A stretch of DNA of 64,000 nucleotides from Jingyaoa shaoxingensis (GTDB taxonomy: Bacteria; Bacillota; Clostridia; Lachnospirales; Lachnospiraceae), in contig NZ_JACRSZ010000006.1 in NCBI RefSeq assembly GCF_014385005.1, positions 124,001 to 188,000 on the forward strand, in the 5' to 3' direction. A program made the position numbers and the translations under genes. Below the pieces are notes generated by a model. It did no database searches, was not told the DNA's origin, and worked only from the letters and a program-made list of their open reading frames with translations. Shown piece after piece: positions 34,414 to 43,499 of this stretch. Every line of letters begins with the position of its first letter. Within the stretch, counting starts at the first letter, position 1.

Positions 34414-37400
34414 CTACTGTTTTTCAACAGCCATGGTTACTTTTTCACCATTGATACTCCACTCTTTGATATATCCACTGGTGCTGCCGAGTACTATGTC
34501 ATTAGCCAGTACTGCAGATTCGATTTCTTCTTTGTGGGCGCTCAAGATCTGCTCAATCTTCTCGTTACCCATCGCATAGACAATAATTCTGTCCATCACC
34601 TGGAAGTCTGCTTCTTTTCTCATTGTCTGTACTTTACTGATCAGCTCATTGACAAATCCTTCTTCAATCAGTTCCGGAGTCAGCTTAATCTCAAGAACTA
34701 CGGTAACTTCGTTATCCTGCTCTGTTACGTAATCTTCAGACTGTGCTGTTTCAATCAGCAGATCGTCACTTGTTAATACTACATCAGTATCGCCTTCGAT
34801 GTCAAGGTGAAGGGCACCTGTCTCTTTCAGTTCTTTCATAGCTGCCTGACCGTCCAAAGATGATAACTGCTGGCGGATTGCACCCAGAAGCTTGCCGTAT
34901 TTTGGTCCGACGGTCTTCAGCTGTGGCTTGAAGATATAAGATACAAAGCCATCTACTTCTTCTGTGAAAGTAACCTGTTTGCTGTTTAATTCATCACGGA
35001 TAATGTCTGTAAAATATTCGGACAGAGCCTGTGGTGCCTTTACATACATATTGGCAATTGGCTGTCTGTTCTTCACATTGGCTGCATTTCTTGCTGCACG
35101 TCCAAGAACAACAATCTTCAGGACTTCATCCATATTTGCTTCCAGTTCCGGATCGATGTGAGCTTCATCTGCAACAGGAAAATCGCAGAGATGTACACTT
35201 TCCGGTGCGGTCTTATCAATGCTGCAAACCAGGTTCCGGTAGATCTGCTCTGCCATAAACGGAATCATTGGTGCTGCTGCCTTCGCTACATTGACAAGAG
35301 CGGTGTACAGGGTCATGTAAGCATTGATCTTATCCTGTTCCATTCCTTTTGCCCAGAAACGTTCACGGCTGCGGCGTACATACCAGTTACTGCAGTCATC
35401 AACAAATTCCTGAAGGGCTCTGGCTGTCTCCGGAATCTTATATGCTGCCAGATCTGCGTCCACGGTCTTGATCATGGTATTCATCTTGGACAGGAGCCAT
35501 TTATCCATAACGGATAATTTTTCATAATCCAGTGTATATTTTGTTGCATCAAATTCATCAATATTCGCATACAGTACGAAGAATGCATAAGTGTTCCACA
35601 AAGTACCCATGAACTTACGCTGTCCTTCCTGAACTGCTTTTCCGTGGAAACGGTTCGGCAGCCATGGTGCACTGTTGATGTAGAAGTACCAGCGGATGGC
35701 ATCTGCGCCGTATTTTTCCAGTGCGTCAAAAGGATCTACTGCATTTCCTTTGGACTTGCTCATCTTCTGTCCGTTCTCATCCTGTACGTGTCCCAGAACG
35801 ATAACGTTCTCGTATGGAGCCTTGTTAAACAGCAAGGTAGACTCTGCCAGCAGAGAATAGAACCATCCACGGGTCTGGTCTACTGCTTCGGAGATGAATT
35901 TTGCAGGGAACTGCTGTTCAAATACTTCTTTGTTTTCAAATGGATAGTGATGCTGTGCAAATGGCATTGCTCCGGAATCGAACCAGCAGTCGATCACTTC
36001 CGGTACACGGTGCATCTGTTTTCCACATTCCGGACACTTGATGGTGATTTCATCAATGTATGGTCTGTGCAGTTCTACAGTCTTGGCAGCTTCGTTTCCG
36101 CTCATCTCGAAGAGTTCCTGACGGCTTCCGATGGAGTGCATATGTCCGCATTCACATTCCCAGATGTTCAGCGGAGTTCCCCAGTAACGGTTACGGGAAA
36201 TACCCCAGTCCTGTACGTTCTCCAGCCAGTCACCGAAACGTCCTTTTCCGATGCTTTCCGGAATCCAGTTGATGGTGTTGTTGTTGCGGATCAAGTCATC
36301 TTTGACTGCTGTCATCTTGATGAACCAGGATTCACGTGCGTAGTAGATCAGCGGGGTATCACATCTCCAGCAGTGTGGATATTCATGCTCAAACTTCGGT
36401 GCGTCAAAAAGAAGTCCTCTTGCATCCAGATCTTTTAATACTTCTGGGTCTGCCTTCTTTACAAACAGTCCGGCAAACGGAGTTTCTTCGGTCATTTCGC
36501 CTTTTCCGTTTACAAACTGTACAAATGGCAGATCATACTTGCGGCCGACTTTGGAGTCGTCTTCACCAAATGCAGGTGCAATATGAACCACACCGGTACC
36601 ATCAGTCAGTGTTACGTAAGTATCACAGGTAACAAAGTGTGCTTTCTTACGTTGTTTATCAGCCACATCTGCTGCACACTGGTATAATGGTTCGTATTCC
36701 TTATATTCCAGATCGATTCCTTTGTAAGTTTCCAGCACTTCATAAGCCGGTGTCTCTTCGGTTCCCAGTTTTCCAAGGATGGAATCCAGCAGAGCCTCCG
36801 CCATATAATAAGTATATCCGTCTGCTGCTTTTACTTTCACATAAGTTTCATCCGGATTCACACAAAGTGCCACATTAGATGGCAGTGTCCAAGGTGTGGT
36901 GGTCCATGCCAGAATGTAAGCATCTTCGCCTTTTACCTTGAAACGCACCACTGCGGAACGTTCTTTTACTGTTTTGTAGCCCTGTGCTACTTCCTGTGCA
37001 GAAAGCGGAGTACCACAACGCGGGCAGTAAGGAACGATCTTGAATCCCTTGTACAGAAGCTTCTTATTCCAGATCTCTTTTAAAGCCCACCATTCAGACT
37101 CAATATAATCATCATGATAAGTAACATATGGGTTATCCATATCAGCCCAGAATCCAACGGTACCGGAGAAGTCCTCCCACATTCCTTTGTATTTCCAGAC
37201 GCTTTCCTTACATTTATTGATAAACGGTACCAGACCATATTCTTCGATCTGCTCCTTGCCGTCCAGTCCCAGCATCTTCTCTACTTCCAGTTCTACAGGA
37301 AGTCCATGGGTATCCCATCCGGCTTTACGAGGTACCATTTCTCCTTTCATTGTATGATAACGAGGGATCATATCTTTGATAACACGGGTCAGCACGTGAC

Positions 37401-37569
37401 CAATATGTGGCTTGCCGTTTGCTGTTGGCGGTCCGTCATAGAATGTGTAAGTCGGGCCTTCTTTACGGTTTTCCATACTCTTTTCAAAAATGTGGTTCTC
37501 TTTCCAGAACTTTTCCACATCTTTTTCTCTCTCAACGAAATTGAGATCGGTAGATACTTTCTTGTACAT
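34414..37569 (-). CDS. ileS: Isoleucyl-tRNA synthetase
   Basis: A 1051-residue class I synthetase charging tRNA-Ile. The HIGH motif is in GKPHIGHVLTRV (about 55), the editing CP1 domain follows with WTTTPWTLPSN (about 220) and GTGVVHIAPAFGEDD, KMSKS is in QKMSKSKGNAVDP (about 595), and the anticodon-binding region runs to the C-terminus without the terminal zinc ribbon of the short bacterial type. This longer form is the eukaryote-like IleRS class (often linked with mupirocin insensitivity) common in Lachnospiraceae; that subclass call is by length and pattern. Controlled by a T-box leader at 37638-37905. Confidence 0.95.
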   Translation of the reverse strand: MYKKVSTDLNFVEREKDVEKFWKENHIFEKSMENRKEGPTYTFYDGPPTANGKPHIGHVLTRVIKDMIPRYHTMKGEMVPRKAGWDTHGLPVELEVEKMLGLDGKEQIEEYGLVPFINKCKESVWKYKGMWEDFSGTVGFWADMDNPYVTYHDDYIESEWWALKEIWNKKLLYKGFKIVPYCPRCGTPLSAQEVAQGYKTVKERSAVVRFKVKGEDAYILAWTTTPWTLPSNVALCVNPDETYVKVKAADGYTYYMAEALLDSILGKLGTEETPAYEVLETYKGIDLEYKEYEPLYQCAADVADKQRKKAHFVTCDTYVTLTDGTGVVHIAPAFGEDDSKVGRKYDLPFVQFVNGKGEMTEETPFAGLFVKKADPEVLKDLDARGLLFDAPKFEHEYPHCWRCDTPLIYYARESWFIKMTAVKDDLIRNNNTINWIPESIGKGRFGDWLENVQDWGISRNRYWGTPLNIWECECGHMHSIGSRQELFEMSGNEAAKTVELHRPYIDEITIKCPECGKQMHRVPEVIDCWFDSGAMPFAQHHYPFENKEVFEQQFPAKFISEAVDQTRGWFYSLLAESTLLFNKAPYENVIVLGHVQDENGQKMSKSKGNAVDPFDALEKYGADAIRWYFYINSAPWLPNRFHGKAVQEGQRKFMGTLWNTYAFFVLYANIDEFDATKYTLDYEKLSVMDKWLLSKMNTMIKTVDADLAAYKIPETARALQEFVDDCSNWYVRRSRERFWAKGMEQDKINAYMTLYTALVNVAKAAAPMIPFMAEQIYRNLVCSIDKTAPESVHLCDFPVADEAHIDPELEANMDEVLKIVVLGRAARNAANVKNRQPIANMYVKAPQALSEYFTDIIRDELNSKQVTFTEEVDGFVSYIFKPQLKTVGPKYGKLLGAIRQQLSSLDGQAAMKELKETGALHLDIEGDTDVVLTSDDLLIETAQSEDYVTEQDNEVTVVLEIKLTPELIEEGFVNELISKVQTMRKEADFQVMDRIIVYAMGNEKIEQILSAHKEEIESAVLANDIVLGSTSGYIKEWSINGEKVTMAVEKQ

Positions 37570-37637
37570 GATATTTTTCCTTTCTGTATATATTTAGATA
37601 ACGTAACCTTTTATGGAATATGGCTTGCCATATTACA

Positions 37638-37905
37638 GAAAAAGCCCCCATCCGTAAAAGGACGAGAGCTCGTTATACCACCTGTTACTCTTCTGGATAC
37701 GTCAGACTATATCTGTATATCCGCTCCCTGTAACGGAGGAATCCGTCAGAATCTAGTTTGTAGTTGATTGCTCATTTCGATTCTGAAACTCAGAAGTGAT
37801 CTTCCATCTGTCTTACTCAGTCCGGACTTTCACCTACTCCGGCTCGCTGTGCCTTTCACAACAAATGTACTGTCTTCGTCATGGTTTTTACCATAATTTT
37901 GGTTT
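37638..37905 (-). promoter_or_regulatory. T-box riboswitch leader of ileS
   Basis: On the minus strand the antiterminator core AGGTGGTATAACGAGC (about 37668-37682) has the TGGT bulge that pairs with an uncharged tRNA ending ACCA, as in tRNA-Ile. It competes with a terminator, GCTCTCGTCC pairing with GGATGGGGGC (37643-37669, several wobble pairs), followed by TTTTT. A long stem I lies upstream, with ATC in an internal loop (near 37800) a plausible isoleucine specifier. Uncharged tRNA-Ile should allow read-through into ileS. No gene is present from 37570 to 38033. Confidence 0.85.
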
Positions 37906-37915
37906 CACGGTAATT

Positions 37916-37944
37916 ATAGTACCCCAGGAAACCGCTAAAGTCAA
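37916..37944 (-). promoter_or_regulatory. Promoter of the ileS leader
   Basis: Minus strand TTGACT (37944-37939), 17-bp spacer, TACTAT (37921-37916); a TATAAT overlaps three bases further on. It is placed just before T-box stem I. Confidence 0.55.
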
Positions 37945-37965
37945 GGGGAATCCCGTTTTCTATTT

Positions 37966-38012
37966 GCATTTTAGTCAATCATAAATGACCAAATCGTAAC
38001 TGACTAAAATGC
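37966..38012. terminator. Stem-loop between the potassium channel and ileS
   Basis: GCATTTTAGTCA (37966-37977) and TGACTAAAATGC (38001-38012) are exact inverted repeats with a 23-base loop. There is no clear T-run on the minus strand; it probably ends the channel transcript but the call is tentative. Confidence 0.5.
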
Positions 38013-38033
38013 AATTTTCATCTTTTCTCATAC

Positions 38034-39239
38034 CTATATTTGTAGATCTTCGGAGTTAGCAAGATAACTCTGTGTATACAAAATGACGGTATCTCCTTCC
38101 TGAAGCAGCATGTTACCATGTGGGATCAGTGCCTTTCCGTGTCGTTTTACCAGAACGATGACACTGTGTCTGGATATATCCAGATCGCAGATCCGATGTC
38201 CAGTCCAGGAATGACGTTTTTCCAGAGTTACTTCTTTTAATATGATCCGTTCGCTGTCAGGTACGGATTCTGCCCCAATTACCAGTACATCTCCCGCTTT
38301 CAATTCCAGATTCCCATTGGGGATCAGGACTTTTTTATTTTTCTGCACTACTGCAATGATAATGTGCTTTGGCAGATGCAGATCCCTGATTTTCTGTCCG
38401 CACCAGCCATCCTGTGGCGTCAGTGGAATCCGGATAAAATGAATATCGTCTTCTTTGCCGTACTCGCTTATGCGCTTGATTCTGGAATATTGGTCAACAA
38501 AACCGGCAGAGATAATACCTGTGGGGATGGCCACCATTCCAACCCCAAGAAAGGCAATAAAGATGCCAAATATTTTACCCATTGTGGTGACTGGATAGAT
38601 ATCTCCGTAGCCCACCGTCAACAAAGTGGAGGCTGCCCACCAGATGCCGGAAAATGCATTGGTAAATACTTCCGGCTGGGCTTTATTTTCCAGACTGTAC
38701 ATACACAGACTGGAAGAAATCATCAGTATCAGTATTATAAAAACTGATGACATCAACTGTTGCTTTTTGCTGACGATAACTTCGGTAATCACATTCAATG
38801 AATCATAATAGGCATTGATCCGGAACAGCCGGAATATACGAATGATCCGAAGCATACGGAACGCCACTGCTCCTGATGGGAAAAAAAACGGCAGATAATA
38901 TGGAATAAACGACAGCATATCCACAATACCTGAAAAGGATAGCAGGTACCTTCGCACTGCCCCCATCTCTGACTCATTTGGATACAGACACTTCGCTGTG
39001 ATCACACGCATCAGAAAATCCACTGCAAAAAATGCAACTGTCAGACGTTCTATCGTAAGAAGGAGACTTCCATATTTCAGTGCCCAATTGTCAAACGTAT
39101 ACAGGATGCTGACTGTCAGATTTAATATGATCGTAAAAGTGTTAAGCACATCATAGCCCCAGCAGACGGCATCGTAATTGCAGCCAATTTCGATTAATTC
39201 ATAAAGACGCCTGCGGCGCTTCTCCCATTCTGGTTTCAA
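38034..39239 (-). CDS. Voltage-gated-type potassium channel with two TrkA-C domains
   Basis: A 401-residue membrane channel. Six membrane segments: S1 near 35-55, S4 with regularly spaced arginines (RMLRIIRIFRLFR, about 130-142), and the S5-pore-S6 unit with the selectivity filter STLLTVGYGDIYP (about 205-217). Two cytoplasmic RCK-C/TrkA-C-like domains follow (about 270-335 and 345-400), each with a HxIIAVVQKN/HSVIVLVKRH strand and a GDxxxIxG motif, which could bind a ligand such as a nucleotide. The start is TTG at 39239: AAGGAGG lies 5 bases upstream, while the in-frame ATGs further up (39299, 39272) have no binding site and precede that Shine-Dalgarno. Confidence 0.88.
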   Translation of the reverse strand: MKPEWEKRRRRLYELIEIGCNYDAVCWGYDVLNTFTIILNLTVSILYTFDNWALKYGSLLLTIERLTVAFFAVDFLMRVITAKCLYPNESEMGAVRRYLLSFSGIVDMLSFIPYYLPFFFPSGAVAFRMLRIIRIFRLFRINAYYDSLNVITEVIVSKKQQLMSSVFIILILMISSSLCMYSLENKAQPEVFTNAFSGIWWAASTLLTVGYGDIYPVTTMGKIFGIFIAFLGVGMVAIPTGIISAGFVDQYSRIKRISEYGKEDDIHFIRIPLTPQDGWCGQKIRDLHLPKHIIIAVVQKNKKVLIPNGNLELKAGDVLVIGAESVPDSERIILKEVTLEKRHSWTGHRICDLDISRHSVIVLVKRHGKALIPHGNMLLQEGDTVILYTQSYLANSEDLQI

Positions 39240-39336
39240 AGAGATTCCTCCTTGTGAAAATATTAATTTCATTTTACAAGAATGAACCGTAAGCGTCAAT
39301 GTTACCAGGCTAAATGTATCGCATTATTGAAAGTCA

Positions 39337-39382
39337 TTTCATTGAACATTTTCGACATTTGTGTCCAAAATATTCAATGAAA
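39337..39382. promoter_or_regulatory. Inverted repeat upstream of the yesL promoter
   Basis: TTTCATTGAA (39337-39346) and TTCAATGAAA (39373-39382) are exact inverted repeats 26 bases apart, just upstream of the -35 box. It could be an operator or a stem-loop; nothing else is seen in 39300-39395. Confidence 0.4.
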
Positions 39383-39395
39383 CCCGGCTGCCTGC

Positions 39396-39423
39396 TTGCA
39401 TTATTCTCAGATTTTGTTATACT
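39396..39423 (+). promoter_or_regulatory. Promoter of the YesL-like gene
   Basis: TTGCAT (39396-39401), 16-bp spacer, TATACT (39418-39423); AAAGGAGG follows before the ATG at 39483. Confidence 0.6.
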
Positions 39424-39482
39424 GTTAGCAGGGTCAGTTTGCGACCCTTTTCTTATATTCGTAATAACAAAGGAGGTTTTTT

Positions 39483-40202
39483 ATGAGTAACTTTTTTAAT
39501 ATGGACAATTCGCTCTGGCGCTTCCTTGGACGGCTGGCAGATGTAATGATTCTGAACATTGTGTTTCTGATTACCTGTCTCCCGGTTGTGACGATCGGAG
39601 CCGCATGGACTTCTCTCAGTTATGTCACTTTGAAGATGTCACGGGATGAGGAATCTTATATTGTGAAGAGCTATTTCAAGGCTTTCCGACAGAACTTCCG
39701 ACAGGCTACCGCCATCTGGGGAATCTCTCTTGCAGCTATGTTTATCTTCTATATGGACTTCCATATTGTGAAAAATATGAACCAGTCCATGGCACAGATG
39801 ATGTTCATCCTGCTTTCAGCAATTGCTCTGCTGTTTGCCCTGACACTGCTGTATGTATTTCCGGTTCTTGCCAAATTTGATAATACCGTAGCGAACACCA
39901 TTAAGAATGCTTTTCTAATGGCCATCGGCAATCTGCCACGTACCATGCTGATGCTTGTGATTCTTGTCGGTTCTGTTATTCTGACTTTCCTTACACCGCA
40001 GACCATTGCGATTGGATTGTTAGTCTGGATTATGATCGGATTTGCACTGATTGCTTTCCTCAATGCACATATCATGGTCAAGGTATTTGACCGTTATATT
40101 CCAGATGAAGAGGATACTGGCAAAGATTCCTCCATCGATACCTCCGTTTTCCAGAATCTGCATCCTGTAGATTCCACTAAGGAGGATGACGCTTCTCTGT
40201 AG
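39483..40202 (+). CDS. YesL-like membrane protein (DUF624)
   Basis: A 239-residue protein of the DUF624/YesL family. The family start NSLWRFLGRLADVMILNIVFLITCLPVVTIGAA is present at residues 9-41 as a membrane segment; three to four further hydrophobic segments follow (about 80-100, 108-128, 150-170, 175-200). The C-terminal tail is acidic and soluble (PDEEDTGKDSS). Family members usually sit next to carbohydrate ABC transporters; here there is none adjacent. Function unknown. Followed by a stem-loop terminator. Confidence 0.85.
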   Translation: MSNFFNMDNSLWRFLGRLADVMILNIVFLITCLPVVTIGAAWTSLSYVTLKMSRDEESYIVKSYFKAFRQNFRQATAIWGISLAAMFIFYMDFHIVKNMNQSMAQMMFILLSAIALLFALTLLYVFPVLAKFDNTVANTIKNAFLMAIGNLPRTMLMLVILVGSVILTFLTPQTIAIGLLVWIMIGFALIAFLNAHIMVKVFDRYIPDEEDTGKDSSIDTSVFQNLHPVDSTKEDDASL

Positions 40203-40221
40203 TGATTCTGTATAACAAATA

Positions 40222-40265
40222 AGACATTGATTTCTCTGTACTTTTGTACTCTGAAAACAATGTCT
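40222..40265. terminator. Terminator between the YesL-like gene and the ATPase
   Basis: AGACATTG (40222-40229) pairs with CAATGTCT (40258-40265), with a weaker TTTC/GAAA extension inside and an AT-rich tail on both sides. Confidence 0.55.
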
Positions 40266-40292
40266 CATTTATTATATCTGCCTTTTCTTCTA

Positions 40293-41474
40293 TTACATCG
40301 TTATCCATTGCTTATACTCATCCAGTCTTTGAATAAATCCTGAAAATTCCGGAACCGTAAAATCAAGTTCTTTATATCGTACCGGATAAATAATTCCTTT
40401 ATTAATCAATTGCGCTCTTGTCGTAGATATGGAGCTGACATCCTTCCCAAGGTTGTTTGCCACATTAGAAATCGTACATGGTAATTCCCCGCATTTCACC
40501 ATTGCAAAAATAAATTTCTTATCACTTTGTGCGCATCTTTCATATCTTGCTTTAAAGAACCCATTATCTAATATCTCTAAAAATTCATCGATATTATTTT
40601 CTACATCCTTTTCATCTATCAAATCTTTATTTATGTTCTTATAAACCACCTGACATAGCTGTTGAATAAAAAACGGATAACCTTTCGTTATTTCTACAAT
40701 TTTCTCTACCGCTTCTTCTGTATAATTCACGTTAAACTTTTTTGCCGGCTCTTCTATTGCTTTTTTTGATTGTTCCAATGTCAGGGAGCCTATTTGCTTA
40801 TACATAAATAATCTTTCCGAATAAGATTTTTCGTCTGATAACATTTTATATATCTTTGGAAGACCGGCTCCTATCACCATAAGCGGATATCCCAATTGAT
40901 TTGTCCTGTGTAATGCTGCAATCAACGAACCTAATTGTTCCTGCTTCATATATTGGATTTCGTCAATAAAAAAACATATCGCTGTTTCTGCTTTTTGCGC
41001 AGTTTCCCCAATCGTAGTAAAAACATCTGTCAGGCTTTGTGTTAAATTATTAGATAAATACAATTCACGATCCTGTACTGATAACGAAAACGTAGTATCA
41101 TTTGGATTAAAAGAAATCACCAGAGATTTTATCGCTTCTAAAGGCTTCTTTATCAAATGTTTGAACTTCTCTTTTGCACTGACTTCTCTTAAAAAAGCCT
41201 GTGAACATTCTGCAATCTGTGAAATAAAATCATTTTTTTCTTCCACCTCTATATGTTTGTAAAATACATTCTGTTCACCTGCAATTTCCTCCAGTTTATT
41301 TATCAACACTGTTTTACCAACACCACGCAGTCCACTGTAAATCATAGATCTTACAGGGATGCCCATCGTCAATGCAGTGAATGTCTGCTCTGCATCATGA
41401 ATGTCATCATCTCTTCCTGCAATATACATCGGTTTCAAACCAGCGCCCGGTCTGTAAGGATTAATTTTAATCAT
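40293..41474 (-). CDS. Orphan AAA ATPase with C-terminal winged helix
   Basis: A 393-residue P-loop ATPase. Walker A is YSGLRGVGKTVL (about 47-55), Walker B is ICFFIDEIQYM (about 170), sensor-1-like VIGAGLP is near 205, and a lid with GYPFFIQQLCQVVYKN (about 265) follows, as in archaeal-type/STAND ATPases (AAA_16 or ATPase_2 clan). The last 70 residues look like a winged helix (CTISNVANNLGKDVSSISTTRAQLINKG). The gene is AT-richer than its neighbours and monocistronic, with GAGGAGGGG as ribosome binding site. Such ATPases occur in mobile or defence loci, but no partner gene lies nearby; role unknown. Confidence 0.75.
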   Translation of the reverse strand: MIKINPYRPGAGLKPMYIAGRDDDIHDAEQTFTALTMGIPVRSMIYSGLRGVGKTVLINKLEEIAGEQNVFYKHIEVEEKNDFISQIAECSQAFLREVSAKEKFKHLIKKPLEAIKSLVISFNPNDTTFSLSVQDRELYLSNNLTQSLTDVFTTIGETAQKAETAICFFIDEIQYMKQEQLGSLIAALHRTNQLGYPLMVIGAGLPKIYKMLSDEKSYSERLFMYKQIGSLTLEQSKKAIEEPAKKFNVNYTEEAVEKIVEITKGYPFFIQQLCQVVYKNINKDLIDEKDVENNIDEFLEILDNGFFKARYERCAQSDKKFIFAMVKCGELPCTISNVANNLGKDVSSISTTRAQLINKGIIYPVRYKELDFTVPEFSGFIQRLDEYKQWITM

Positions 41475-41588
41475 AAAATCCCCTCCTCTTCTATCTGCAT
41501 TCTAGCATATAGATCCGCTTTTTGCAATGTGTGTCCGCTGCTTTCCGCCAAAAAAATCCTATAAGTTTTGCGTAAATCAATTCACTCT

Positions 41589-42377
41589 TTATTCATCAAA
41601 TTTTCCATACTTCTTTATGCACTCTACTGCCTGCTTATAAGCTGCTTTCCAATTTTCTGGCACGTCGGCTTCTACAGTTAACGTATCATTATAAAAAGCG
41701 TCATGTATTGCATTTAAGAACTCGCTATAATCATAATCATCCCCGATACTTGGATAATCTCTGTTTGGATAGGAAAGCGGGTAATCTATATGTATATGAT
41801 GAATCATTTTTCGGTATTTCACAATATTTTGAAATGACTCACCAGATGCAATCATATGTCTTAAATCTGCCATGGTATACACATTTTTACATCCCGTTTT
41901 TTCAATGCATTCCACTGTTTCTGCTATTGTATTTAAATAATTGGAATATCTGGGACCCAGAGGTTCAATGATGAGTTCCAGATGATATTTCCCTGCTATT
42001 TCAGCAATCGTCCGGATCACCTGAATAAACAGATCTTCCTCTTTCTGGCTCTTCTCCCTTGGAAGCCGCCTAGCTTTTCCATTTCCCAGAATAATTTTTG
42101 TTATTCCAAGTTTTTCTGCCCGCATGCAGCATTTTTCTAAATATTCCTGCATTTTTTTCTTATCATATTGATCCGTAAAAAAATACGGAACAGCAATCGG
42201 GAATAGCCTTGTTCCAGTCAGTACCGGATATTTTTTGTCTTCAATAAGCTGTCTCAGTTTTTCAAATTTCTCATCACTTAACTCTGTGATCTCCGGTAAA
42301 TCCAGTTCTGCAAAATCATATCCACTGTTCTTTATATCTTCATAATCCTTCAGTGTTCCAAATCCGCCTAATTTCAT
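41589..42377 (-). CDS. Sugar phosphate isomerase/epimerase (AP_endonuc_2 TIM barrel) C
   Basis: A 262-residue xylose-isomerase-like TIM barrel, last gene of the TRAP operon. Likely metal ligands in order: Glu in LELIIEPLGPRYSNY, Asp in TMADLRHM, His in HHIHIDYP and Glu in LTVEADVP. The start at 42377 (MKLGGFGTL) follows AGGTAG and is preferred to the upstream ATG at 42422, which lacks a binding site and would read through the 42391-42414 stem-loop. The family includes epimerases, isomerases and keto-sugar lyases; the actual reaction is unknown. It differs clearly from the two other TIM barrels in the operon. Confidence 0.8.
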   Translation of the reverse strand: MKLGGFGTLKDYEDIKNSGYDFAELDLPEITELSDEKFEKLRQLIEDKKYPVLTGTRLFPIAVPYFFTDQYDKKKMQEYLEKCCMRAEKLGITKIILGNGKARRLPREKSQKEEDLFIQVIRTIAEIAGKYHLELIIEPLGPRYSNYLNTIAETVECIEKTGCKNVYTMADLRHMIASGESFQNIVKYRKMIHHIHIDYPLSYPNRDYPSIGDDYDYSEFLNAIHDAFYNDTLTVEADVPENWKAAYKQAVECIKKYGKFDE

Positions 42378-42390
42378 TTTTTCTACCTGC

Positions 42391-42414
42391 AAAGGCGGGA
42401 TTTCTCCCGCCTTT
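42391..42414 (-). terminator. Intercistronic stem-loop with GAAA tetraloop
   Basis: On the minus strand AAAGGCGGGA and TCCCGCCTTT form a perfect 10-bp stem closed by a GAAA tetraloop, between dctP and the last operon gene. With only TTT after it, it is likely a partial terminator or an mRNA-stabilising 3' end that raises binding-protein levels. Confidence 0.65.
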
Positions 42415-42434
42415 TCTTTCATCCAATTCTGTTT

Positions 42435-43445
42435 TTAATAGTTTTCACGAACGCGTGTTAATAAATCATACAGTTCTTTCTGTCCATCGCTTGCATTGCT
42501 AAGGAATTCTTCTACAACAGGATCAGTAGTTGCCTTGAACAGACTCTTGTCTACTTCTAAAATTTCAACACCAGCCTCTTCCATTACTTTCAATCCTTCA
42601 TCTGTTGCTGCCGGCCATAATTCATTATTCCATTTGTCTGTGAATTTTTCTCCAGCTTCCAGAATCGCATTCTGGTTTTCTTCTGATAAGTTATCAAACC
42701 ATGCCTTACTTACAAATACCGGATCTGGAATGGTGAAATGTTCTGTCAGGGAGAAGTATTTACATAATTCCTGCCATCCATTTGCTGCAATAACAGATGG
42801 AGTATGATCCAGTCCGTCGATAGTGCCCTGCTGAAGTGCTGTATATATTTCACTGGATGCCATCGGCGTACCAATTGCTCCCATTGCATTTACGGAATTT
42901 GCAAGAACTGCATCTTCCATACAGCGAAGCTTCAGGCCTTTCAGATCTTCCGGTGTCTGAACTGCATGTTTGCTGTTTAAAACGCTGCGGCTTCCGATAT
43001 CGGTCCATGCGATGATTACAAATCCATGACTCTCTGCATCCGCTTCAAGGTACGCTTTCACCTCATCATCCATTACTGTATTCACTGCCTGTGTTCCACT
43101 TTCCCATAAATATGGAAGGGAAAATACAGACCACATGTCATTAAAAGCAGATAAATCTGTTGCTGCACATTCTGTCATTTCAATTGTTCCAATTCCAAGT
43201 CCTTCAAATGTAGAAGCTTTATCGCCCAGCTGAGAAGATGGATAAAATTCCATTTTCATTCTTCCATCAGAGCATTCTGAGATTAACTCTCCAAGAACAT
43301 TTGCTCCATCAGCCTGAACTCCTGTTGCCGGAAAAGTAACAGAATACTTTACAGTTACTTCTCCATCTGCAAAGGCCGGTACTGCTGCCATTGCTGCTGC
43401 CATCGTTGCGGTACAAAGTGTTGCGATCATTTTCTTCTTGTTCAT
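42435..43445 (-). CDS. TRAP transporter substrate-binding protein DctP
   Basis: A 336-residue secreted binding protein. A signal peptide (MNKKKMIATLCTATMAAAMAAVPAFA) without a lipobox precedes the DctP fold (VKYSVTFPATGVQADGANVLGELI, EFYPSSQLGDKASTFEGL, WTDIGSRSVLNSKHAVQTPEDLKGLKLRC in segments, ALQQGTIDGLDHTPSVI, VFVSKAWFDNL). The Arg in KLRCMED corresponds to the conserved Arg that binds the ligand carboxylate in TRAP proteins, so the substrate is probably a sugar acid or other carboxylate. It directly follows the large permease gene and precedes a stem-loop. Confidence 0.93.
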   Translation of the reverse strand: MNKKKMIATLCTATMAAAMAAVPAFADGEVTVKYSVTFPATGVQADGANVLGELISECSDGRMKMEFYPSSQLGDKASTFEGLGIGTIEMTECAATDLSAFNDMWSVFSLPYLWESGTQAVNTVMDDEVKAYLEADAESHGFVIIAWTDIGSRSVLNSKHAVQTPEDLKGLKLRCMEDAVLANSVNAMGAIGTPMASSEIYTALQQGTIDGLDHTPSVIAANGWQELCKYFSLTEHFTIPDPVFVSKAWFDNLSEENQNAILEAGEKFTDKWNNELWPAATDEGLKVMEEAGVEILEVDKSLFKATTDPVVEEFLSNASDGQKELYDLLTRVRENY

Positions 43446-43499
43446 GGTAAATCTCCTCTTCTTTTTGTTTTATTTTTTATGCGCTCAGCATTTTTCACA

